5,670 nucleotides of DNA from Alphaproteobacteria bacterium (GTDB lineage Bacteria; Pseudomonadota; Alphaproteobacteria; Reyranellales; Reyranellaceae): NCBI GenBank assembly GCA_005884705.1, contig VBAF01000085.1, positions 1 to 5,670 of the forward strand, in the 5' to 3' direction. A model generated the notes under the pieces. It worked only from the letters and a program-made list of their open reading frames with translations. It did no database searches and was not told the origin of the DNA. The translations under genes were made by a program, and so were the position numbers. Of this stretch, positions 1 to 5,670 are shown piece by piece; position 1 is the first letter of the stretch, and the number at the start of each line of letters is the position of its first letter.

Positions 1-193
1 GCTGCTGAGTGCCGTGATGCGTGTGATGGTGCCGTCGCGGCTTGGCGGCGGGATCGCCGGGAGTGGCCGGCGCGCCGTTGGTGACGCCGTCATTGTCGCT
101 GGCCGCGAAGCCCGGCAGGGCCAGCAGCACGAAGGTGAGGGCAACGAGGAGGGTCGCGAGGATCTTGAGCAGGGTCATGACCGGGATACGCAT
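1..193 (-). CDS. Partial exported protein with signal peptide, function unknown (C-terminus beyond the left edge)
   Basis: The minus strand stays open from an ATG at 193 to the window edge, giving 64 residues with no stop, so the gene is cut at its 3' end. It begins MRIPVMTLLKILATLL and continues as an unbroken hydrophobic stretch to about residue 26. PGFAAS around residues 27-32 is a good signal-peptidase I site, probably cutting after Ala30 or Ala31. The mature part is Pro/Ala/Asp/Asn-rich and then basic and His-rich: RRHHHTHH at residues 53-60. This suggests a small periplasmic or secreted protein. The His cluster might bind metal, but that is inference. In-frame ATGs at 208 and 178 are alternative starts. 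None has a clear Shine-Dalgarno; 193 is chosen because it gives a normal short n-region. The gene is divergent from the membrane protein at 250. I do not recognise the family. Confidence 0.6.
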   Translation of the reverse strand, partial: MRIPVMTLLKILATLLVALTFVLLALPGFAASDNDGVTNGAPATPGDPAAKPRRHHHTHHGTQQ

Positions 194-249
194 CGGGTCG
201 CCGATCATCCCCGTGAAATAGCCTTGTTCGCGCCCTACATACGTCACCC
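194..249. promoter_or_regulatory. Short divergent intergenic region, presumably with promoters for both flanking genes
   Basis: Only 56 bp separates the start of the exported-protein gene (minus) from the ATG at 250 (plus), so promoters for both directions should lie here or overlap the coding ends. On the plus strand TACATA at 236-241 resembles a -10 box. Its start point would fall within a few bases of the ATG at 250, implying a leaderless or near-leaderless message, which fits the absence of any Shine-Dalgarno before that ATG. No convincing -35 box is present at the right distance. Assignment is by position only. Confidence 0.3.
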
Positions 250-750
250 ATGAAGCAACATCTCAAGCGCGCGCTGCAGATGGCGCTGGTGCCGCTCGCG
301 GCCGCGATCGTCTTCTTCGTGATCCGTTACCTGAACAAGGTGACGGCGGCGCTCGCGGCCTGGCCGCCGATCGCGCGGCTCGAAGCGCGGCTGGCGCGGT
401 TGCCGCCGTATGGGGCGCTGCTGACGTTCGTCGCCCCTTCGATCCTGCTCCTGCCGATCAAGTTCGCGGCGTTCTGGTTCGGCGTGCACGGCCACTATAG
501 CGCGGCACTCGCCTCGGTGATCGTGGGCAAGCTGTTGGCGACGGCGATCGTCGCGCGGCTCTATCGCGTGCTGCGGCCGACCCTGATGACGATCGGCTGG
601 TTCGCCTGGGCCGATACGAGGTTCTTCGCCTGGCGCGACCGGGCCTATGCCTTCGTGAAGGCGATGCCGGCCTGGCAGACGGCGGCGGCGCTGGTGCGGG
701 CGGCGCGCGCCCGGATGACGGAATTGGTTTCCACCCTGTTTGCGCGCTAG
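250..750 (+). CDS. Small conserved-looking membrane protein, function unknown
   Basis: This is a 166-residue protein with three likely membrane segments: about residues 9-28 (PLAAAIVFFVI), 54-78 (GALLTFVAPSILLLPIKFAAF) and 84-104 (AALASVIVGKLLATAIVA). After the third helix comes a basic, aromatic-rich tail with TIGWFAWADTRFFAWRD around residues 114-130, probably amphipathic at the membrane surface. The LPPYGALL...LLLPIKF pattern reminds me of unnamed membrane proteins common in proteobacteria, but I cannot name a function. A TGA in frame at 214-216 rules out upstream extension except by unusual codons, so the ATG at 250 is the sensible start although no Shine-Dalgarno precedes it. The dioxygenase gene starts 9 bp after its stop, so the two are probably co-transcribed. 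A long open frame on the opposite strand here is a GC-rich shadow. Confidence 0.8.
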   Translation: MKQHLKRALQMALVPLAAAIVFFVIRYLNKVTAALAAWPPIARLEARLARLPPYGALLTFVAPSILLLPIKFAAFWFGVHGHYSAALASVIVGKLLATAIVARLYRVLRPTLMTIGWFAWADTRFFAWRDRAYAFVKAMPAWQTAAALVRAARARMTELVSTLFAR

Positions 751-759
751 GCTTGCGCC

Positions 760-1596
760 ATGAAAGTCGTTCCGCTCGAGGCGCCGCTCGGTGCCCGCAT
801 CGAAGGCATCGGCTGGCAGGACGCGGGGAAGCCCGAGGTGGCCACGGCGCTCAACCGCGCGCTCGGCGAGCATCTGCTGGTCGTGGTGCCGGGCCGGCCG
901 ATGACGGCGCCGCAGATGCGCGACTTCGCGCGGGCGTTCGGCACGCCGCGCGCGCAGCTGCTGCGCTACAAGCGCAACAACGAGGTGCCGGAAGTCTCGA
1001 CCATGGTCAGCACCTTGATGGCCGACGGCACGACCGACAAGACGGCGCTGCGCTCGGAAGACTGGCACACCGACGATTCCTACATGGCGGTGCCGGCCAA
1101 GGCGACCTTGCTGCACAGCATGGAAATCCCGAGCCACGGCGGCCGCACCTGGTTCTGCAACATGCACTCGGTCTACGAGGCGCTGCCGGAGGCGACGAAG
1201 AAGCGGATCGACGGCAAGCGGGCGATGCATGCCTATGACACGCCGCGCGCGTCGAACCGACCCTCGCCGCGCACACCGCAGGAGATCGCCGAGACGCCCG
1301 ACATCGAGCATCCGCTGGTGCGCAGCCATCCCGACACCGGCCGCAAGGCGCTCTATCTCAACTTCAACCGGCTCGACCGCATCCTCGGCTTCGAGCGCGC
1401 CGAGAGCGACGCGCTGCTCGACGAGCTCGCCGCCGAAGCGCGCAAGCCCAGGCACCATTTCGTGCACCAATGGACCGTCCGCGACTGCGTGGTCTGGGAC
1501 AACCGCGCCACCATGCACCGGGTCGATGTCGACTATCCGATGGGCGAGCGGCGCATCATGCAGCGCGTGCTGATCGAGGGCGACAAGCCGTTCTGA
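760..1596 (+). CDS. TauD/TfdA-family Fe(II)/2-oxoglutarate-dependent dioxygenase, substrate unknown
   Basis: The 278-residue product has the length and motif order of the TauD/TfdA family, cytoplasmic enzymes that couple decarboxylation of 2-oxoglutarate to hydroxylation of a small substrate using Fe(II) and O2. The iron-binding triad is visible: H103 and D105 in WHTDDSY, and the distal H253 in WDNRATMHRV. R265 in GERRIMQR is the expected 2-oxoglutarate carboxylate ligand. R269, four residues on, sits where TauD has its sulfonate-binding Arg. The N-terminal part (GARIEGI, then LGEHLLVVVPG) is the usual family opening. No taurine or sulfonate transporter is nearby, so calling it taurine dioxygenase is unjustified. 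It follows the membrane-protein gene by 9 bp. An AGG at 749-751, overlapping that gene's stop, is a weak ribosome site. Its stop lies 4 bp from the stop of the convergent CoA-transferase gene. Confidence 0.93.
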   Translation: MKVVPLEAPLGARIEGIGWQDAGKPEVATALNRALGEHLLVVVPGRPMTAPQMRDFARAFGTPRAQLLRYKRNNEVPEVSTMVSTLMADGTTDKTALRSEDWHTDDSYMAVPAKATLLHSMEIPSHGGRTWFCNMHSVYEALPEATKKRIDGKRAMHAYDTPRASNRPSPRTPQEIAETPDIEHPLVRSHPDTGRKALYLNFNRLDRILGFERAESDALLDELAAEARKPRHHFVHQWTVRDCVVWDNRATMHRVDVDYPMGERRIMQRVLIEGDKPF

Positions 1597-1600
1597 GAGT

Positions 1601-2802
<1,202 letters not shown>

Positions 2803-2806
<4 letters not shown>

Positions 2807-3684
2807 GATTTGCTCCCTGGGCTGAACTCCAGGTCCATCTCGCCGCACAGCGTGCCGTTCTTGTCGGCCGCCCAGAGCCTGACCTTGCCGTCGGCCGCCT
2901 GGTTCTCGCCGCGCACCTCGATCAAATCGCCGACCCACAGCGGATGGACCAGCCGCGCGGTGTAGCCGGTGAGGGTGCCCTTGCCGTGCTTGAGCGCGGC
3001 ATCGACCATCAGGTGCATCGACAGTCCGCCGTTGGAGACGGTTGCGGGATAGCCTTCCTCGCTCCGCGTATAGTCGCCGTCGTAGTGGATGCGGTGGGCG
3101 TTCCAGGTGATCGCGCCGTAGCGGAAGTTGAGCGTGTTGAGGAGGGCGGTGGTCTCGCTCCACGCCTGGTCGGTGCGCGCCTTGGTCGGCACCGTCTGGG
3201 TGGTCTTCTGGCCCGGCGGCACGGCGGGGCGATAGATCGCGTCGAAGGTGTCGACGGCGATCGTCTTGCCGGCCTGCTCGATGGTGTGCCGCATGGTCAG
3301 CACGAAGATGTCGCCCGAGCGGCCGCTCTTGGGGACGATGTCGGCGACCTCGGCCTTCTTCACCGCGGGTTCGCCGGCGCGCAGCCGGCCCATGATCTGC
3401 ACCCGCCGGCCGGCGCCCATGCGGCGCGGCATCGGGATCGGCGGCAACACGATGCCCTTGTTGGGATGGCCGTCGGGGCCGAGCTCGCCCTGCACGATGG
3501 TCTCGGCGAAGAACACGGTGAACCAGTGCGGCGGCAGCAGGTCGCCCTTCTTGATGCCGTCGGGATCGACGTTGAACGTCGAGGCAACCCTCCGCACGGC
3601 CATCATGCCGAGATCGTCGTCTACCATCCGCACCCGCCCGATCCAGGGGCGCAACTCCACCATCGCCTCGTCCATCCAGCCCAT
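2803..3684 (-). CDS. Double-hotdog acyl-CoA hydratase/dehydratase (FAS1-like/MaoC, mesaconyl-C4-CoA hydratase type)
   Basis: The 293-residue product matches HTD2-like hydratases, which add water to enoyl-CoA thioesters in the cytoplasm. The N-terminal hotdog spans about residues 10-150: VELRPWIGR, DPDGIKKGDLLPPHWFTVFF, then IPMPRRMGAGRRVQIMG. The C-terminal hotdog spans about 180-288 and carries FRYGAITWNAHRIHYD (187-202) followed by EGYPATVSNGGL. This is the divergent MaoC active-site motif of the subgroup, with H200 the likely catalytic His. Mesaconyl-C4-CoA hydratase and itaconyl-CoA hydratase belong to related groups, so a branched C5 substrate is plausible but unproven. The start is uncertain between ATGs at 3690, 3684 and 3675. 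I choose 3684 because GAGGG lies seven bases before it but only one base before 3690. It overlaps the downstream CoA-transferase by 4 nt. A longer open frame reaching into glnA crosses the terminator and is rejected. Confidence 0.88.
2813..2818 (-). promoter_or_regulatory. Ribosome binding site fixing the GTG start of the CoA-transferase
   Basis: AGGGAG on the minus strand lies six bases before the GTG at 2806, inside the end of the hydratase gene. It decides the start of the transferase against a longer open frame and, with the GTGA stop-start overlap, supports translational coupling. Confidence 0.8.
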
Positions 3685-3691
3685 CGTCATG

Positions 3692-3696
3692 CCCTC
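3692..3696 (-). promoter_or_regulatory. Ribosome binding site deciding the hydratase start
   Basis: GAGGG on the minus strand lies one base before the ATG at 3690 but seven bases before the in-frame ATG at 3684. Normal spacing therefore favours the second ATG, with a product beginning MGWMDEAMVEL. Confidence 0.65.
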
Positions 3697-3720
3697 ACTT
3701 TGCGAACGCGACTGTGCACC

Positions 3721-3751
3721 AAAAAGAAGGGCCCGCAAAAGCGGGCCCTTC
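3721..3751 (-). terminator. Intrinsic terminator of the glnB-glnA operon
   Basis: A perfect 11-bp inverted repeat (GAAGGGCCCGC, loop TTTT, GCGGGCCCTTC on the minus strand; arms at 3741-3751 and 3726-3736) is followed directly by TTTTT at 3725-3721. It begins 22 bases after the glnA stop. There is no T-run in the plus direction, so it works for minus-strand transcription only. It ends 36 bases before the hydratase start codon. Confidence 0.93.
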
Positions 3752-3773
3752 CATCGTCCGAAAGTGGGGTTGA

Positions 3774-5180
3774 TCAGATCGAGTAGTACATCTTGTACTC
3801 GATCGGGGCCGGCTGGTGCTCCCAAGCGTAAACCTCTTCCCACTTGAGCTCCATGTAGGCGTCGATCTGGTCGTCGGTGAACACGCCGCCCTTGGTCAGG
3901 AAGGTGCGGTCGGCATCGAGGCAGTTCAGCGCCTCGCGCAGGCTGCCCGCCACGGTCGGCACCTTGGAGAGCTCCTCCGGCGGCAGGTCGTAGAGGTTCT
4001 TGTCCATCGGGTCACCCGGATGGATCTTGTTCTGGATGCCGTCGAGGCCGGCCATCAGCATCGCCGCGAAGGCGAGGTAGGGGTTGGCCGACGGATCGGG
4101 GAAGCGCACCTCGACGCGCTTGCCCTTGGGCGAGGACGCGTAGGGGATGCGGCACGAGGCCGAGCGGTTGCGCGAGGAGTATGCGAGCAGCACCGGCGCC
4201 TCGAAGCCCGGGATGACGCGCTTGTAGGAGTTGGTGCTGGCGTTGCAGAAGGCGTTCAGCGCCTTGGCGTGCTTGATGATGCCGCCGATGTAGTAGAGCG
4301 CCGTCTCCGACAGGTCGGCATAGCCCGAGCCTGCGAACAAGGGCTTGTTGTCCTTCCAGATCGACTGGTGGGTGTGCATGCCCGAGCCGTTGTCGCCGTA
4401 CAGGGGCTTGGGCATGAAGGTCAGCGTCTTGCCGTAGCTGTGGGCGACGTTGTGCAGCGTGTACTTGTACTTCTGCACGTTGTCGGCGGTCTTCACCAGG
4501 GTGTCGAACTTGAAGCCGAGCTCGTTCTGGCTCGGCGCCACCTCGTGGTGATGGATCTCCATGGTGAGGCCCATCTCGGTCGCGACCGACATCATCTCGG
4601 CGCGCAGGTCGTTCATCGAATCGACCGGCTGGACCGGGAAATAGCCGCCCTTGATGCCGGGCCGGTGGGCCATGTTGCCGCCCTCGAACTCGGCGCCGCT
4701 GTTCCACGGCGATTCGCTCGAATGCAGCTTGAAGAAGCTGCCCTGCATCTGGACGTCGAAGCGCACGTCGTCGAATACGAAGAACTCGAGCTCGGGGCCG
4801 AACACCGCGGTGTCGCCGATGCCGGACGACTTCATGTAGGCCTCGGCGCGCTTGGCGGTCGAGCGCGGGCAGCGCGCATAGAGCTGGCCGGTCGAGGGCT
4901 CGACCACGTCGCAATTGATGATCAGCGTGGTCTGCGCGGTGAAGGGGTCGAGCACGGCGGTCGCGGGATCAGGCATCAGGATCATGTCGGACTCGTTGAT
5001 CGCCTTCCAGCCGGCGATCGAGGAGCCGTCGAACATCACGCCGTCGGTGAAGGAGCCTTCGTCGGTGGCCGAGGCCATGCGGGCCGTATGCTGCCACTTG
5101 CCGCGAGGATCGGTGAAACGGAAGTCCACGAACTTCACGTCCTTTTCCTTGATCATCGCCAGAACTTGCTTGGCGTCCAT
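3774..5180 (-). CDS. glnA: Glutamine synthetase type I (GlnA)
   Basis: This is the cytoplasmic dodecameric enzyme making glutamine from glutamate, ammonia and ATP. The product is 468 residues, the standard GSI-beta length, opening MDAKQVLAMIKEKDVKFVDF. Conserved sites are all present: MFDGSS with D51, FGPELEFF with E130 and E132, IHHHEVAPSQNELG (209-222), NGSGMHTHQS with H269, and GFEAPV with E327. SSRNRSASCRIP follows at 335-346, then R359 and FPDPSANPYLA (360-370). KNLYDLPPEE holds Y397, the tyrosine adenylylated by GlnE, so activity is expected to be controlled by the PII/GlnE cascade. The ATG at 5180 is the only plausible start. The frame stays open upstream, but those residues are an out-of-frame reading of glnB. 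No Shine-Dalgarno is evident and the start lies inside glnB (28-nt overlap), so translation is probably coupled to glnB. A terminator follows 22 bases after the stop. Confidence 0.98.
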   Translation of the reverse strand: MDAKQVLAMIKEKDVKFVDFRFTDPRGKWQHTARMASATDEGSFTDGVMFDGSSIAGWKAINESDMILMPDPATAVLDPFTAQTTLIINCDVVEPSTGQLYARCPRSTAKRAEAYMKSSGIGDTAVFGPELEFFVFDDVRFDVQMQGSFFKLHSSESPWNSGAEFEGGNMAHRPGIKGGYFPVQPVDSMNDLRAEMMSVATEMGLTMEIHHHEVAPSQNELGFKFDTLVKTADNVQKYKYTLHNVAHSYGKTLTFMPKPLYGDNGSGMHTHQSIWKDNKPLFAGSGYADLSETALYYIGGIIKHAKALNAFCNASTNSYKRVIPGFEAPVLLAYSSRNRSASCRIPYASSPKGKRVEVRFPDPSANPYLAFAAMLMAGLDGIQNKIHPGDPMDKNLYDLPPEELSKVPTVAGSLREALNCLDADRTFLTKGGVFTDDQIDAYMELKWEEVYAWEHQPAPIEYKMYYSI

Positions 5181-5515
5181 TCGGCGGCGTCGCCGCGCTC
5201 GCCAGTGCGAATTCGGATGGCGTCCTCGATGCTTGACACGAAGATCTTGCCGTCGCCGATGCGGCCGGTCTGGGCCGACGAGCGGATCGCCTCGACCGCC
5301 TTTTCGACCATCTCGTCCTCGATGATCAGCTCGATCTTCACCTTGGGCAGGAAGTCGACGACGTACTCCGCGCCGCGATAGAGTTCGGTATGCCCCTTCT
5401 GCCGGCCGAAGCCCTTGGCCTCGAGCACGGTGATGCCCTTCAACCCGATCTGATTCAGCGCGTCTTTGACCTCGTCGAGCTTGAAGGGCTTGATGATCGC
5501 TTCGATCTTCTTCAT
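5153..5515 (-). CDS. glnB: Nitrogen regulatory protein PII (GlnB) with an extended C-terminus
   Basis: PII is the trimeric cytoplasmic sensor of 2-oxoglutarate and ATP/ADP that controls GlnE, NtrB and other targets. The product begins MKKIEAIIKPFKLDEVKDAL. The T-loop (about 37-55, GFGRQKGHTELYRGAEYVV) carries the uridylylation site Y51. The B-loop TGRIGDGKIF (83-92) and R101/R103 of RIRTGERGDAA are the nucleotide contacts. PII proteins are normally about 112 residues and end shortly after GDAA. Here the frame continues EWTPSKFWR to 120 residues and overlaps the glnA start by 28 nt. The start at 5515 is chosen by family; GGAG lies 12 bases before it, a poor distance. The frame is open to an ATG at 5608, but the extra arginine-rich residues are unlike PII and the predicted transcript starts downstream of it. 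Linkage to glnA and the full T-loop favour GlnB over GlnK. Confidence 0.97.
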   Translation of the reverse strand: MKKIEAIIKPFKLDEVKDALNQIGLKGITVLEAKGFGRQKGHTELYRGAEYVVDFLPKVKIELIIEDEMVEKAVEAIRSSAQTGRIGDGKIFVSSIEDAIRIRTGERGDAAEWTPSKFWR

Positions 5516-5556
5516 TTGCTGAGCCAACTCCACGCGCCGACGCCGGCGCCATCCAT
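5512..5556 (-). CDS. Possible 14-codon leader ORF upstream of glnB
   Basis: An ATG at 5556 opens a frame encoding MDGAGVGAWSWLSK. Its TGA (5514-5512) overlaps the glnB ATG as ATGA, the usual arrangement for stop-restart coupling. It would lie about 15 bases into the transcript predicted from the sigma-54 element. Only a weak GGG-containing site precedes it. It could compensate for the poor ribosome site of glnB, but a frame this short may be chance. Confidence 0.25.
   Translation of the reverse strand: MDGAGVGAWSWLSK
5534..5549 (-). other. Small hairpin in the glnB leader
   Basis: GCGCCG, loop GCGT, CGGCGC on the minus strand form a perfect 6-bp GC stem with a 4-nt loop, about 18 bases before the glnB ATG. 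It lacks a T-run, so it is not a terminator. It could influence access to the weak GGAG site just downstream, but in DNA this GC-rich such stems occur by chance. Confidence 0.3.
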
Positions 5557-5581
5557 GCGAGGCCCGTGCGTGCTTCTGGGA

Positions 5582-5597
5582 AGCAGCTTTCATGCCA
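5582..5597 (-). promoter_or_regulatory. Sigma-54 (RpoN) -24/-12 promoter of glnB-glnA
   Basis: On the minus strand TGGCATG, four bases AAAG, then CTGCT match the RpoN consensus TGGCACG-N4-TTGCW. The invariant GG and GC are separated by exactly 10 bases. Transcription would begin near 5571, giving a leader of about 56 nt before glnB. A sigma-54 promoter before glnBA is established in several alphaproteobacteria, where NtrC activates it under nitrogen limitation. No clear NtrC site (GCAC-N-GTGC type) is visible in the 73 bp upstream within the window. A sigma-70 promoter is also likely for basal expression but I could not place it. Confidence 0.7.
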
Positions 5598-5634
5598 AGG
5601 ATTTCCACAGTCCCGAAGTCGGAAATACAGGATT

Positions 5635-5657
5635 TTCTGCCGGTTCGGACGGCAGAA
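5635..5657. promoter_or_regulatory. 8-bp inverted repeat upstream of the glnB promoter, possible operator
   Basis: TTCTGCCG, seven bases, then CGGCAGAA form a perfect dyad centred at 5646, about 75 bp upstream of the predicted sigma-54 start point. Neither side is followed by a T-run, so it is a poor terminator. Position and symmetry fit a dimeric regulator site, though it does not match the NtrC consensus. It could instead belong to a neighbouring gene outside the window. Confidence 0.35.
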
Positions 5658-5670
5658 TGATCAAATATTG

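Noticed and set aside
14..253. Plus-strand ORF of 79 codons at the left edge
   Set aside because: The opposite strand encodes a convincing signal peptide, whereas this frame is Gly/Arg/Glu-rich without structure and overlaps the next gene's start.
244..1518. Long minus-strand ORF of 424 codons opposite the membrane protein and dioxygenase genes
   Set aside because: Its product is Arg/His/Gln-rich and low in complexity, typical of the reverse frame of GC-rich genes. The plus-strand genes have clear membrane segments and catalytic motifs.
2807..3163. N-terminal extension of the CoA-transferase to an ATG at 3163
   Set aside because: It would read out of frame through most of the hydratase. The GTG at 2806 has a strong ribosome site and gives the family N-terminus.
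3816..5381. Plus-strand ORF of 521 codons opposite glnA and glnB
   Set aside because: Shadow of the most certain genes in the window; no recognisable domain.
5181..5552. N-terminal extension of glnA to 5552
   Set aside because: The extra residues are the wrong frame of glnB, and the ATG at 5180 gives the standard glutamine synthetase start and length.
5516..5608. Longer GlnB starting at the ATG at 5608
   Set aside because: It adds an Arg-rich segment unknown in PII proteins, and this ATG lies upstream of the predicted transcription start.

Overview
The window is GC-rich (by eye roughly two-thirds G+C, with strong G/C preference at third codon positions) and looks like an ordinary chromosomal segment of an alphaproteobacterium. 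The best evidence is the glnB-glnA pair read in that order from a sigma-54-like promoter, an arrangement well known from Rhodospirillum, Azospirillum and rhizobia. A Rhodospirillales/Reyranella-like host is a guess from gene style only. I see no tRNA, rRNA, IS element, CRISPR array or phage gene, and no stretch over 300 bases without a gene.

Layout from left to right. Positions 1-193 (minus) hold the start of an exported protein of unknown function that runs off the left edge. About 56 bp separates it from a plus-strand pair: a small three-helix membrane protein (250-750), then 9 bp later a TauD/TfdA-type Fe(II)/2-oxoglutarate dioxygenase (760-1596). Four bases after that stop, the minus-strand genes begin, reading toward it. 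They are a family III (CaiB/BaiF) CoA-transferase (1601-2806) preceded by a double-hotdog acyl-CoA hydratase of the FAS1-like/HTD2/mesaconyl-C4-CoA hydratase type (2803-3684). The two overlap through GTGA, so they form one translationally coupled unit. A strong intrinsic terminator (3721-3751) separates this unit from glnA (3774-5180) and glnB (5153-5515) upstream. The last 155 bp hold the glnB leader and promoter region.

How the genes work together. GlnB (PII) senses 2-oxoglutarate/ATP and is uridylylated under nitrogen limitation. GlnA makes glutamine from glutamate and ammonia and carries the adenylylation tyrosine. A -24/-12 element with exact spacing upstream of glnB fits NtrC/RpoN control. 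The hydratase-transferase pair probably acts on a short branched or unsaturated dicarboxylic acyl-CoA, but the companion lyase or dehydrogenase is not in the window. The dioxygenase substrate cannot be told from context.

I do not see a previously undescribed system. The points most worth checking are the 8-residue C-terminal extension of GlnB overlapping the glnA start by 28 nt, a possible 14-codon leader ORF ending in ATGA on the glnB start, an 8-bp dyad upstream of the sigma-54 element, and the very short space between the glnA terminator and the hydratase gene.
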